Positions 22,199-31,851 of a DNA stretch of 52,148 nt are shown piece after piece. This DNA comes from a candidate division BRC1 bacterium HGW-BRC1-1 (GTDB lineage Bacteria; Sumerlaeota; Sumerlaeia; Sumerlaeales; Sumerlaeaceae). Under the pieces are notes generated by a model, which was not told the DNA's origin, made no database searches, and saw nothing but the letters and a program-made list of their open reading frames with translations. The position numbers and the translations under genes are program-made. Each line of letters opens with the position of its first letter. The first letter of the stretch is position 1. The stretch covers positions 1 to 52,148 of the forward strand of contig PHCB01000016.1 of NCBI GenBank assembly GCA_002842095.1, in the 5' to 3' direction.

Positions 22199-24010
22199 TT
22201 AATCGCTGATGATTCGCCGCTCGGTGAAGACCCGCTTGGGAAGCTTCTCAGGGACTTTCATCTCACCGCATCGTACGTCGATGTTGAAGCGGTTGAGCAA
22301 TGTGCCCTTTGCTTGTTCCAGTTGGACGATCGCCTTGTTGTAATCGACCACGGCACGCAAAAGGTTAATGCGTGCGGTTGCCAGATCGCTCTGGAAGGCG
22401 AGCACGTCGAACGTCGTGGCGAGGCCCACAGCCTGGCGTTTTTGACCGGTGTCGACTTTGGACTTGTTGAATTCCACGGTTGAGCGGCCGAGGGCTACCT
22501 GTTGAAGGTTCGTTTGCACATTTCGGAGACCCGTGAGCACTTCGAGAGTGACCACGTCCTCGGTTTGGGCGAGACGCAGGTGGCTCGCATCAAGATTTTT
22601 TTCGGCCTGATGAAAACGGTAACGCGCGGCGCGGTTTTGCAGTGGATAGTTGAATGAGAGCCCTGCCTGCCAGTTGCCGTTTTTGTCATCGTAGACATCA
22701 CCGACTCCCTTGGACCAGCTCTCGTTGGCGCCGATGCTTCCATAATCAGCGAAGGCATCGAGCTGTGGCAGTGTCCGATTATCGGCAACTTCAAGGTTGA
22801 GTTTGCTTTGCTCGATAGTCCAGCGAACCTGTTCGAGTTCCGGGCGGAAGCGCCGGGCTTCACTCAGAAATTGCGTTTGATCGATTTGGAATTCCGGCAC
22901 GGTTGGTTGATCGCGCGGCATAAGACCGAGATCAGGGTTGTCGCTGATTTCAGCCAGTTGCGTCCGGAGTTGATCACTGGTTATGTCCACCTGCTTCAGG
23001 GCCTGAATGAGACCCTGCTGACGCAGAGCCACATCGGATTGCGCCTGAAGGACATCCAATTCGGGCAGGACGCCAGCGCTGAATTTGGCATTGTTGACGC
23101 GCAGAAGCTCTTGTGCCTGCGCCAGCGAAATGCGCGTGATGTCGACGTTACTCACTGCATAAATCAGATCGAAGTATAGCTGCATGGAAACTGAAATCTG
23201 GTTCATGACTTGTTCGCGGAATTGCGATGCGCTGATCTGGTTGGCGTATTGCGAGATGATGATGTTCGATTGGGTTACCAGGGGGCCGGCATTCCGCAGT
23301 AACGGGTGGGTGACCGAGAGGGTGGTGCTGGCGCGATAATATGGCGACACCGTGCCTGCGTTATTGTTTTTAATGCGGGCGTCGTCAAATAGCAGAGAGA
23401 CCACACCGCCAGTGGGGAGAAGCTGGCTGACGGATGCATTGGCGGAAACCGTTTTGTTTGTGGAGTTGCTTTTGACGGTTCCGCCCGGCGTATCGACAAG
23501 AATGGGCTCATCGGTTGAACGGGCTGAAACTCCACCAGAAATCTGAAGATCGAAGATGCCTTCCTGCACATGGAATTCGTCGTGCTGGATACGATTGGCG
23601 ATGTCGCTCAGTTTGATATTCAGGTTTTTGGCAACGGTGCAAAGCACCACGTCATTAAGGCTTATGCCGGTGGAGGGGCGATTGGGGTCGCCATAATAGC
23701 CTTGGGAAATTTCGCGGCCAATCACATCATCGGGATCAATGTTGGTGATGAAGTTTTCGATGGTCAGCTTTTCCAAACTGGCCGAAGTTTCCACGACGGG
23801 GGGAGGGAATTGGGTGATTTCCAGGCTGTTCATCTCGTCAGAAGCAGTTGTGACAGAATTGATGGAAGGAACAGGCTGAATCGTCAGCGTCGCTGTGGTC
23901 GGCTCAATGGCCGAAACAACCGCCACATCTTGGGCGAATGCGGCAGGTTGAAGAATCGCCGTCAGAAGGATAGCGCTCGCGATGCGTGAAAAGCTCAGAG
24001 GCGTGCTCAA
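22199..24010 (-). CDS. TolC-family outer membrane channel protein
   Basis: 603 residues with a signal peptide (ILLTAILQPAAFA). An unusual N-terminal stretch of about 90 residues, rich in Thr/Ser/Pro, precedes the channel domain. Two long helical repeats typical of outer-membrane efflux proteins follow, including the DIYSL-like repeat pattern (SMQLYFDLIYAVSNVDITR; LRVNNAKFSAGVLPELDVLQAQSDVALRQ in part). The second repeat has NYPLQNRAARYRFHQAE and VGLATTFDVLAFQSDLATARINLLRAVVDYNKA (in part). The start is TTG at 24010, supported by AAAGGA 7 bases upstream. No inner-membrane pump or membrane-fusion protein is adjacent, so the transported substrate is unknown. It follows the FlgT-like gene by 46 bases. 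Confidence 0.9.
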   Translation of the reverse strand: MSTPLSFSRIASAILLTAILQPAAFAQDVAVVSAIEPTTATLTIQPVPSINSVTTASDEMNSLEITQFPPPVVETSASLEKLTIENFITNIDPDDVIGREISQGYYGDPNRPSTGISLNDVVLCTVAKNLNIKLSDIANRIQHDEFHVQEGIFDLQISGGVSARSTDEPILVDTPGGTVKSNSTNKTVSANASVSQLLPTGGVVSLLFDDARIKNNNAGTVSPYYRASTTLSVTHPLLRNAGPLVTQSNIIISQYANQISASQFREQVMNQISVSMQLYFDLIYAVSNVDITRISLAQAQELLRVNNAKFSAGVLPELDVLQAQSDVALRQQGLIQALKQVDITSDQLRTQLAEISDNPDLGLMPRDQPTVPEFQIDQTQFLSEARRFRPELEQVRWTIEQSKLNLEVADNRTLPQLDAFADYGSIGANESWSKGVGDVYDDKNGNWQAGLSFNYPLQNRAARYRFHQAEKNLDASHLRLAQTEDVVTLEVLTGLRNVQTNLQQVALGRSTVEFNKSKVDTGQKRQAVGLATTFDVLAFQSDLATARINLLRAVVDYNKAIVQLEQAKGTLLNRFNIDVRCGEMKVPEKLPKRVFTERRIISD

Positions 24011-24056
24011 ATTTCTATTCCTTTAGCCATGATTCAACGAGTTAAGGCGGGACTTT

Positions 24057-25214
24057 TTATGGACGAACTTCGACGGTGATTCTCTTGCCACGTCGGTCCG
24101 TGATGCGCAAATCGAATTCCTGGTAATCTTGCAAGGCGCGCTGGAGCGCCGCGTATTGCCGTGGTGTCGTGATTCCCACAATGGCCACATTCCCGTAATA
24201 GCTGCGCAGAATGACCTTTGTGCCGTGGCCGAGGGTTTGTTCGAGGTAAGTGCTGACGTTGTGGATTTCCGTGGGAAGCACGTTGGATAGCATGACTTCG
24301 AACTGGCTGGAGTTCAGGTAATGCTTTCGCCATTCTGAACGATTAACGGGATAAGCTTTTTCCAAGGCTCCCTTGATTGCCGCGGTAATGCTCTGGTCAC
24401 GAGCAGCGTTTGCGTCCTTGTCGCTGGCTCGTTGAACAACAATTTCCTTCGCCATGCTCTCGCCATCGGCAGCATGGATAAATTCAATCATGGCGGTTGT
24501 TTCATATGTCGTCAGGTTGTCGTATAAGATTTCATCCTGCGCGACCTTGCGGGTTCCAACCTGTCCGGTCACGATGATGTCGGCACCGATTCGGGTTGCG
24601 GCCTCGCGTGCGGCATCGAAGACGGCGGGATTGGCCATGGCATTTACGCTGTTATGGGGAGATTCAACGCCGCTTTCGTAGACTTTGCCGCCTTGCTCAA
24701 TAATCGAGTCGATCAACGCACGACGGCCGTAGGGAACGGGAGCAGACTGCTGGTCAACGACTTCGTTGAGAAACACATAATAATACGGCGATCCCTGGGG
24801 CAGGATAAGGAAACGCTTCTCGCGCAAATCGCGGGCCATTACTTCCGGAAAAGTCTGCACACGGATTCGAGTGCCGAACCCGTTGCGGTCCTGGCGCCGT
24901 TCGAGCACGTAAAAAGACGCCACGAATTTCTGATAGTTTTTTTGGATGTAGGGGTCAAGCAGGTCAGTGGCCTGAAGTTTGAAATCCGAGAATAGAAGGC
25001 GTCCCACCGTGGCCTTTACCGCACGGATGCAGGCGAGGCGCACAGCCTCTTCTTCGTTGGCACCGGTCTGCTGGTATTCCATCGTTAGCAGATCGTTAGT
25101 TTCCACGGCCACGCCGGCATGTGCCCGAGGGGGTGGACATGCGACAATGCAAAACAGGGGAATCGCAATCTGGAGCAGTTTCAGACCAAAGCGGCGTATC
25201 ATCGTAGTGGACAT
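24057..25214 (-). CDS. Secreted FlgT-like protein
   Basis: About 385 residues with a signal peptide (IRRFGLKLLQIAIPLFCIVACPP...AHA). The first mature domain (MEYQQTGANEEEAVRLACIRAVKATVGRLL in part, then VLERRQDRNGFGTRIRVQTFP) has the pattern of the N-terminal domain of flagellar assembly protein T and related LPP20-type proteins. The middle domain (AREAATRIGADIIVTGQVGTRKV) resembles the TolB/CsgG-like nucleotide-free fold often paired with it. There are no flagellar genes nearby, so an envelope assembly role with the adjacent TolC-family channel is more likely. The start is ATG at 25214 or 25202; upstream frame to 25304 does not look like protein. Confidence 0.65.
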   Translation of the reverse strand: MSTTMIRRFGLKLLQIAIPLFCIVACPPPRAHAGVAVETNDLLTMEYQQTGANEEEAVRLACIRAVKATVGRLLFSDFKLQATDLLDPYIQKNYQKFVASFYVLERRQDRNGFGTRIRVQTFPEVMARDLREKRFLILPQGSPYYYVFLNEVVDQQSAPVPYGRRALIDSIIEQGGKVYESGVESPHNSVNAMANPAVFDAAREAATRIGADIIVTGQVGTRKVAQDEILYDNLTTYETTAMIEFIHAADGESMAKEIVVQRASDKDANAARDQSITAAIKGALEKAYPVNRSEWRKHYLNSSQFEVMLSNVLPTEIHNVSTYLEQTLGHGTKVILRSYYGNVAIVGITTPRQYAALQRALQDYQEFDLRITDRRGKRITVEVRP

Positions 25215-25403
25215 CCCATGACCCGATGGAAGTGTATTGATCGCCGGCTTAAATCGGCTTCTCGAAATGAGAAGACATCGGGCAGGGAATTCGTTTAATT
25301 CCAATGGGTTACACTGGAATTTCCGTCCTTCACGCCACCCACAACCTCAGCCGTTGATCGTCAGGCAAGTACGCAAAGGATCATGGGGCAGAGGGTTGTA
25401 TGG

Positions 25404-26291
25404 TCAAGCGGAAACCTGCGAAGAGATGCTCTGGGATTTTTCAGCACCGGTCGCCGCTTTTTTGTCAGGTAACTGGAGGGTGCAGACAACAGGTCGGTGG
25501 TCTGATGCCCGCGAGGCCTCGCCATCCCGGATGACATCGCAGCTGCGTATGCTCACGTCGCGCGATGTAAAAATATAATCCAGGCAAAGATAATTGAAAA
25601 ATTTCCCAAAAGTGCGCAGTCGCTTCTGACCCGTTACCACGCATGCGTTGTGAAAATGGGTATGGACGTAGCGGGCTGACTTTACCGGCCACCAATTATT
25701 GAAGTCGCCCAGGAGAATCTTTGGCCCTCCATTGTAACGCGCGTGGTTTATGATCTCTTCGCTCAACAGTCGTTCTATCTGATAATTGCGTTCTCGATAA
25801 CGCAGCCCGAGATGAACGCAAAAAACGTGGAGCCCGATGCCGTTCACATTTAACCGGGCATGGAGAACTCCCCGGGGCTCATTGGCGGAACCGAAGGATA
25901 TGTCAAAATGCTCGCGGGACGTGATGGGATACCGACTCAGAATGGCGATGCCATATCTGGAGCGGGAACTTTTATCGATATTACTAAAATTACAGACTGG
26001 TGCAAAGGAATAGTGCATTCCCAACTTCTTGGCAAGAACGGACGGTTGGTTGTCGTTCTTCGTGCGTGGACGAAAACGCTCAACTTCCTGAAGCGCCACC
26101 ACGTCCGGATTGTTATTTCGGATGACCTCGGCAATGCGGTTGAGGTCATATCTGCGGTCCATCCCCACGCCGTGATGAATGTTATAGGTCATGGCCCGCA
26201 GGATGGGGCCGTTAGCAGTTCCTGGAGGGGAAACATTTGCCTCTGCGGGGTCAAAAATGAGTGGATTGGATTGCGATCGCGATTTAGTCAT
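25404..26291 (-). CDS. Endonuclease/exonuclease/phosphatase (EEP) family protein
   Basis: About 295 residues with the complete EEP active-site set: MTYNIHHG, DVVALQEVERF (metal-binding Glu), VHLGL, GDFNNWW (catalytic Asp and Asn) and ASDHRPVV (catalytic His). The family hydrolyses phosphodiesters in nucleic acids, phospholipids or inositol phosphates; the substrate here is not predictable. No signal peptide is visible, which points to the cytoplasm. The start is uncertain: I use the ATG at 26291, but the frame is open to 26363, and that longer form would reach further into the shared leader with the divergent thioesterase. It ends 189 bases before the FlgT-like gene on the same strand. Confidence 0.85.
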   Translation of the reverse strand: MTKSRSQSNPLIFDPAEANVSPPGTANGPILRAMTYNIHHGVGMDRRYDLNRIAEVIRNNNPDVVALQEVERFRPRTKNDNQPSVLAKKLGMHYSFAPVCNFSNIDKSSRSRYGIAILSRYPITSREHFDISFGSANEPRGVLHARLNVNGIGLHVFCVHLGLRYRERNYQIERLLSEEIINHARYNGGPKILLGDFNNWWPVKSARYVHTHFHNACVVTGQKRLRTFGKFFNYLCLDYIFTSRDVSIRSCDVIRDGEASRASDHRPVVCTLQLPDKKAATGAEKSQSISSQVSA

Positions 26292-26472
26292 CTCTTTGTT
26301 GGATAGAACCGCCGGCCTCAAGGTTCCCTTCACCCTGAATTGTATCGTCACAAACGGCACCATGCCCGGGGGGAAGCGGTTGGTGTGGTTTGTGCAAAGC
26401 GGGGGACCGGTTTTTTACAAAATGAGTGAAGGCGGTTTTTGCGTAATGACGAAATCAAAAGGCACGATTCTC

Positions 26473-26886
26473 ATGTCTATGCCTTTGGAAGCGGCACCCC
26501 GGGTGCGGGTTACCTATCGCGACACGGATCAGATGGGGCATGCTTATTATGCGAATTATCTGGTCTGGTTCGAGATTGGCCGCACGGAATTGTTGCGCTT
26601 CATGGGTCGGCGCTACCGCGATTGGGAGCGGCAGGGTGTGCATCTGCCGGTTTCTTCGTGTTGGATCGACTACAAACGCGGCGCGCTGTACGATGATCTC
26701 GTGCGGATCGAACCGCGGGTCACTGCCATTAGCCGGGCCTCAATTACTTTTTCTTACGATATCGTGGACGATGAGACTGGCGAGCTGTTGGCCACTGGAG
26801 GAACGAAGCACCCCTTCATGAGCAATGACCGCCGCATCGCGCGGGTCGCCGACCAAATGCTCCCCGAGTTGTTTCCGGAATCTTAG
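26473..26886 (+). CDS. Acyl-CoA thioesterase of the YbgC/FadM hotdog family
   Basis: 137 residues with the 4HBT signature VTYRDTDQMGHAYYANYLVWFE, in which D of RDTD is the catalytic acid, and RTELLRFMG; the C-terminal part has FSYDIVDDETGELLATG. It hydrolyses short-chain or aromatic acyl-CoA thioesters in the cytoplasm. I start at the ATG at 26473 (AAAAGG about 10 bases upstream), which gives the usual family length; the frame is open back to 26191 but that overlaps the EEP gene. Its TAG stop overlaps the TAA of the convergent histidine kinase gene on the other strand (26883-26886). The link to the neighbours is unclear. Confidence 0.85.
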   Translation: MSMPLEAAPRVRVTYRDTDQMGHAYYANYLVWFEIGRTELLRFMGRRYRDWERQGVHLPVSSCWIDYKRGALYDDLVRIEPRVTAISRASITFSYDIVDDETGELLATGGTKHPFMSNDRRIARVADQMLPELFPES

Positions 26887-28910
26887 GTGTTGGCTCGCGC
26901 TAAAGCCTTTTGAACCATTCGGAGCAGGTCATTCGCACGGAAGGGTTTATGGATGAACCCGGCAATGTCGGATTGGGAGAAACGTTGAATGGATTCTTGC
27001 TCGTCATACCCACTGGTTATGAGAACGCTGACAGTGGGGTTCAACTCTCTGAGGCGGACAAAAGTCTGCTCACCGTTGAGGTGGGGCATGGTTAAGTCGA
27101 GAATGACGAGATTGAAAGTTGTCGGTTTTTCAGAGAACATTACCACCGCTTCGAGGCCACCGGGTGCGCACGTGGTGGTGTAACCGGCTTTGTTAAGAAT
27201 CCGGCTGGTTACGTTGAGGCACGTTGCGTCGTCGTCGATGATGAGAATGTTGGTTCCCGGCGGAGCTGCACGGGGGTTCGACTCATGGTTGAGGTGAGGT
27301 TTTGCTTCATCTTTAGTTACCGGAAACAAAACCTGAAAACGGGTGCCGAGATTGGGCTTGCTGAAAAATCTGACGATGCCGTGGTGGCTGCGCACGATGC
27401 CCAAAACAGCAGCCAGTCCCAGACCCCGTCCGGTTTGCTTGGTGCTGAAGAACGGATCAAATATTCGTTCGCATACATCCGGGCCCATGCCCTTTCCGGT
27501 GTCGGCCACTTCGAGACATAACCATGGCCCCGGGCCGGTGGCGGGGGCCGGATGGGAGCGACCCGTGAAGGGTTCGTTGGAATCGGTCAGTCGAGTTGTG
27601 ATGGAGATTGTGCCGGGCTTTTCCTGCAACGCATCCGATGCATTGATCATGAGGTTCATGGCCACCTGTCGAATCTGAGTGGCATCGCCCTGAAAGTCCG
27701 GCAGGTCGGGGACGAGATTTATATCCAATTGGGCAGACTTGGAAATGCTCAGCTTTAGCAATTCCAGCATCTCTTCGACGATCCGGGAGAGATTAATCCG
27801 CTCGACCACGAATTGCCCTTTGCCCGAGTAGGCGAGCATTTGCCTTGTGAGATCGGCCGCGTGCATTGCGGCACGCTCAATTGCCTGAAGAGAGCAGAAT
27901 AAGTCTGATTTGGGATCGATTTCCGACAGTGCCAGAGAGGCATTGCCCATGATTCCCACCAGGATGTTATTAAAATCGTGAGCAATGCCGCCAGCAAGCA
28001 GTCCCAGGCTTTCGAGTTTCTGGGTTTCGAGTAACTGCTTCTCCATCATGAGATGTTCTTTTTCCACCCGGACGCGTTCGCTCACGTCCTGAACCAACGA
28101 GATGACGCCAACCGTGTCGCCATCTTCATCCAGCAGGGGGGAATTGTACCACTCGCAATAAATGGTCTGCCCGTCTTTGGTTGTGTTTTCGTTGGTGCTT
28201 CGCAAACCGCCGTGCTGGTCGAGGAGGGATTGAAAGACAAATTCGATGGAGGGCCTCATGCGTAACGGTACGATGTTCAGTGTGCCCCGCGTTACGCTCA
28301 TTTCTTCTTTCGTATAACCAAAAATCTCCTCTGCGGCAGGGTTCCATTCCAGAGCCTGGAATTCGTTGTTCCAGAGAATCACTGCGAGGGGAGATTGGTC
28401 CACAAGGTGTCGCAGCATTTGTTGCGAGGCGAGCAAATCACGTTCGGCATTCTTGCGCTCGGTGATGTTTCGTATGATGAACAAAGCTTCATCAGGCCCG
28501 CTGGGCGTGACTCGCGCCTCAAAATGTCCGGAGTAGCCTTCTCGTTTAATCGTATATTCTGCTGTGGCGACATTGTTGTTTTTCAGGGCGTCATTCAAAA
28601 GCGACATCGCGAGTTGCGAGAGTTCCGGAGGCAAAACGGAATCTACGTTACTGCCGATAATTTCATCCGGAGGCACCAGAGGCCGGGTGAGAGCGGAGGA
28701 GTTGAAATCTCGAAAAATACCATCTCTGCCGAGAACCAACATCAGGTCCGGAATGGAATTGATCAGGGCGCGGTTGCGGAGTTCGAGGCGGTGAAGTTCC
28801 TGCAACGCAGCAATAGGCAAGCCCATGGGTGTCACCAAGTCTTCCGGTAAAATCGGATTGTTTGGGTCACGTGTCTCTTTAGTTTCATCATCCGGAGTCT
28901 GGATGGGCAT
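26883..28910 (-). CDS. Hybrid sensor histidine kinase (PAS-PAS-HisKA-HATPase-REC)
   Basis: About 675 residues, cytoplasmic, with no transmembrane segment. Two PAS domains (about 45-155 and 165-285) each end in the linker pattern ITER/DVSERV. The HisKA motif LLAGGIAHDFNNIL carries the phosphorylated His (residue 311). The HATPase has N box MNLMINASDAL, G1 DTGKGMG and F box FDPFFSTK. The C-terminal receiver has ILIIDDDATC and phosphoacceptor Asp in VILDLTMPHLNG, with Lys in FIHKPF. The H-x-DFNN form belongs to kinases related to the NtrB/AtoS type. No separate response regulator is adjacent. ATG at 28910; a GTG at 28922 is an alternative. It is divergent from polA. Confidence 0.93.
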   Translation of the reverse strand: MPIQTPDDETKETRDPNNPILPEDLVTPMGLPIAALQELHRLELRNRALINSIPDLMLVLGRDGIFRDFNSSALTRPLVPPDEIIGSNVDSVLPPELSQLAMSLLNDALKNNNVATAEYTIKREGYSGHFEARVTPSGPDEALFIIRNITERKNAERDLLASQQMLRHLVDQSPLAVILWNNEFQALEWNPAAEEIFGYTKEEMSVTRGTLNIVPLRMRPSIEFVFQSLLDQHGGLRSTNENTTKDGQTIYCEWYNSPLLDEDGDTVGVISLVQDVSERVRVEKEHLMMEKQLLETQKLESLGLLAGGIAHDFNNILVGIMGNASLALSEIDPKSDLFCSLQAIERAAMHAADLTRQMLAYSGKGQFVVERINLSRIVEEMLELLKLSISKSAQLDINLVPDLPDFQGDATQIRQVAMNLMINASDALQEKPGTISITTRLTDSNEPFTGRSHPAPATGPGPWLCLEVADTGKGMGPDVCERIFDPFFSTKQTGRGLGLAAVLGIVRSHHGIVRFFSKPNLGTRFQVLFPVTKDEAKPHLNHESNPRAAPPGTNILIIDDDATCLNVTSRILNKAGYTTTCAPGGLEAVVMFSEKPTTFNLVILDLTMPHLNGEQTFVRLRELNPTVSVLITSGYDEQESIQRFSQSDIAGFIHKPFRANDLLRMVQKALARANT

Positions 28911-29050
28911 CCGTTTCTTCACCCCACAGAGAATAATTCTGATAAAAGTTTAGATTCTCCGGGGAAACAAGTCCACCAGATTTTCAATTTCAGGAGACTT
29001 GGTCGGACAAACAGTTGACCCTTGATGCTGAAAAGAGACACACAATACTC

Positions 29051-31729
29051 ATGAAATCCGAAGCGCTCTATATTGTGGATGGCCACTCGCAAGTTTTTAA
29101 AGCTTACCATGCCATCCAGCAACTCTCGAACAGCAAGGGTGTGCCTACCAACGCGGTGTTTGGTTTCACGCAGATCATGCATCGTCTGCTGAAGACCCGC
29201 GAACCGAAGCGTCTTGTCGTCACCTTCGACAGCCACGGCCCCACGTTCCGTCATGAAATGTACGATCTGTATAAAGCAAACCGGTCCGAGGCACCCGAAG
29301 ACCTGGCTCAGCAGATGGAATACATTGTGCAGATTCTGGAAGGCATGCGCATTCCCATCCTGAGATTGCAGGGCTATGAGGCTGACGACATCATCGCCAC
29401 CCTGGTGGCTCGCGCGCGGGAAAATGACGAAGATGTCGTTGTCGTTACGGCTGACAAGGATCTGTTTCAGCTCGTGGATGAACATGTTCGCGTGCTGCGT
29501 TTGGATCCAGACAAAGAAACCGAATTTGACCGCGAGGCCGTTCTGGCAAAGATGGGCGTGTATCCTGATCGCATTTTGGATCTGTTGGCCATGGTGGGGG
29601 ATACGTCCGATAACGTGCCGGGAATCCATAAGGTCGGGCCAAAAACTGCAATCACCCTTTTGCAGCAGTTCGACACATTGGAAGGGGTGCTTGCCAACAC
29701 CGATAAGCTAAAAGGTAAGCAGAAAGAAAATGTGGAGAACGGGCGGGAAAATGCGCTGCTTTCCAAGCGTCTGGTTATGCTGGATGCGCAAGTGCCCCTC
29801 GACTTTGAGATGGAAGCGTTCGACCGTCAACCACCGGATGTAACCGTTCTCGCAGACTTGTATAAAGAGTTGGAATTCCGACGGCTTCTGGAGGAATTGC
29901 CCGTAACTCGGGTTGAATGCGAAACGATTTATAGCGCGGTTTGTGATGAAGACACGCTTCGCCGTGTTTGTGAAGAATTGCGTGCAGCGGGTGAGTTCGC
30001 CATCGACACAGAAACTACGGGTCTCGATCCGATGCGTGCTGGTCTGGTGGGCATATCGCTAAGCGCGAATCCCCATCACGGGTATTATATACCGATCGGA
30101 CATGCCGCTCGACTCGATAGTTTCACGCCCCAACTGTCGCTTGAGACGGTTTATGCGCACCTGGCACCATTACTGAGCGATCCGGCTATTCTAAAGGTGG
30201 GGCACAATCTGAAGTTCGATCGCCGTATGCTGCGCAATCATGGGATGGAACTGGCCGGACCGATGTTCGACACCTTGCTCGCATCCTTCCTGCTGAGCGC
30301 CGATCGTCGGAATCACGGATTGAAGGCGTTGGCCGGAGATATGCTGGGTATAACCATGACTCCGATTACCGACCTGATCGGCACGGGGCGCAACCAGATC
30401 TCCTTTGCCGATGTGGATGTGGATAGCGCCGTAAAGTATGCCTCGGCGGATGCCGACTGCACGCTGCAACTCTACAAAGTTCTGGCACCCCGTCTGGTTG
30501 AGGCGGAGTTGCAGGACTTGTTCGAAAAGATAGAGATGCCCCTGATGGACGTTTTGATGGAGATGGAAATGGCGGGGGTGGGGATCGATGCAGACCATTT
30601 CAAATCATTGTCGCAGGAAATGCAGGCGGAACTTGCCAATTTGAGTGAGAAAATTTTTGCTCTGGCAGGACATCCTTTCAATCTCTCTTCGCCGAAACAG
30701 GTGGCGCAGGTCTTGTTCGAAGAGCTTAAATTGAAACCGGTGAAGGAAAAGAAGACCGGCTGGTCCACGGATGTGGAAGTTCTTGAGGAACTCGCCCCGC
30801 AGCATGATCTGCCCCGCCTGCTTCTCGATTTTCGACAGGTTGAAAAACTGCGCGGAACCTACGTGGACGTGCTGCCAACGCTGGTTAATCCGAGCACGGG
30901 ACGCATCCACACGACGTTCAACCAAACCATTGCGGCCACCGGTCGTCTCTCCTCAACCGATCCCAATCTGCAAAATATCCCGGTGCGCACCGAACTGGGA
31001 CGGCGCATCCGCGAGGGCTTCCACCCTGCGCGACCTGATAATTTTCTTCTGTCGGCGGATTACTCCCAAATCGAGTTGCGCGTTCTGGCCCATGTGACGG
31101 GAGATCCGGCGCTGGTGGAAGCTTTTCGTCTGGAAGAGGATGTTCACACCCTCACCGCCAGCAAGGTGTTTGGCGTGGCCCTGGATGCAGTGACTTCGGA
31201 ACAACGCGACAAGGCAAAGGTCGTTAACTTCGGCATCATTTATGGCATCAGTGCGCACGGATTGAGCACACGCTTGAAGATGTCCATGGAAGATGCGCGC
31301 CGGTTTATCGATGAGTATTTTGCGGCCTATTCGGGCGTCAAATCCTGGGTGGCGACAACGCTGGAATCGGCCCGCGAGAAGGGATACGTAACCACGGTTT
31401 CCGGGCGCAGGCGTTATCTTGCAGACATCAATTCCCGCAATTTTAACGCCCGGTCGGCCGCGGAGCGCGTTGCCATGAATGCACCCATTCAGGGCACCAG
31501 CGCGGACATGATCAAGATTGCCATGATCGAAATCCACAAATGGCTGAGTACGAGTTCGCTGCGAACAACGATGCTCATGCAGGTTCATGATGAGTTGATC
31601 TTCGATGTCCCTGAAGGGGAACTTAAGGAAGTCGAGGCGACCGTACGCGAGATGATGGATAACGCGTTGCCCCTGGACGTGCCCGTTAAAGTGGAAACCG
31701 GGTGGGGAAGAAACTGGGCCGAATGCTGA
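29051..31729 (+). CDS. polA: DNA polymerase I
   Basis: 892 residues starting MKSEALYIVDGHSQVFKAYHAI, typical for bacterial Pol I. The N-terminal 5'-3' exonuclease (1-270) has VVTADKDLFQLV and VGDTSDNVPGIHKVGPKTA. The proofreading domain (about 310-470) keeps all catalytic motifs: AIDTETTG, GHNLKFD and YASADAD; many bacterial Pol I proteins have lost them. The polymerase domain has motif A LSADYSQIELRVLAH, motif B RDKAKVVNFGIIYG and motif C MQVHDELIFDV. It removes RNA primers and fills gaps in replication and repair. I use the ATG at 29051 rather than a TTG at 29015. It is followed by a bidirectional terminator. Confidence 0.97.
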   Translation: MKSEALYIVDGHSQVFKAYHAIQQLSNSKGVPTNAVFGFTQIMHRLLKTREPKRLVVTFDSHGPTFRHEMYDLYKANRSEAPEDLAQQMEYIVQILEGMRIPILRLQGYEADDIIATLVARARENDEDVVVVTADKDLFQLVDEHVRVLRLDPDKETEFDREAVLAKMGVYPDRILDLLAMVGDTSDNVPGIHKVGPKTAITLLQQFDTLEGVLANTDKLKGKQKENVENGRENALLSKRLVMLDAQVPLDFEMEAFDRQPPDVTVLADLYKELEFRRLLEELPVTRVECETIYSAVCDEDTLRRVCEELRAAGEFAIDTETTGLDPMRAGLVGISLSANPHHGYYIPIGHAARLDSFTPQLSLETVYAHLAPLLSDPAILKVGHNLKFDRRMLRNHGMELAGPMFDTLLASFLLSADRRNHGLKALAGDMLGITMTPITDLIGTGRNQISFADVDVDSAVKYASADADCTLQLYKVLAPRLVEAELQDLFEKIEMPLMDVLMEMEMAGVGIDADHFKSLSQEMQAELANLSEKIFALAGHPFNLSSPKQVAQVLFEELKLKPVKEKKTGWSTDVEVLEELAPQHDLPRLLLDFRQVEKLRGTYVDVLPTLVNPSTGRIHTTFNQTIAATGRLSSTDPNLQNIPVRTELGRRIREGFHPARPDNFLLSADYSQIELRVLAHVTGDPALVEAFRLEEDVHTLTASKVFGVALDAVTSEQRDKAKVVNFGIIYGISAHGLSTRLKMSMEDARRFIDEYFAAYSGVKSWVATTLESAREKGYVTTVSGRRRYLADINSRNFNARSAAERVAMNAPIQGTSADMIKIAMIEIHKWLSTSSLRTTMLMQVHDELIFDVPEGELKEVEATVREMMDNALPLDVPVKVETGWGRNWAEC

Positions 31730-31784
31730 CAGGGTGACTGAGGCTTAACGGAAGAACCTGATATTGGAAGTTGGTATAAAAGAG

Positions 31785-31818
31785 GAGCGGCCACCCGGTG
31801 AGACTTGAGTGGCCGCTC
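31785..31818. terminator. Bidirectional terminator between polA and the hsp70-like gene
   Basis: Perfect 10-base arms GAGCGGCCAC (31785-31794) and GTGGCCGCTC (31809-31818) flank a 14-base loop. The A-rich left flank (TAAAAG) and T-containing right flank (TGATTATT) suit both convergent transcripts. Confidence 0.8.
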
Positions 31819-31851
31819 TGATTATTCTGCGGTTGAACGTCTGGCGAAAGA

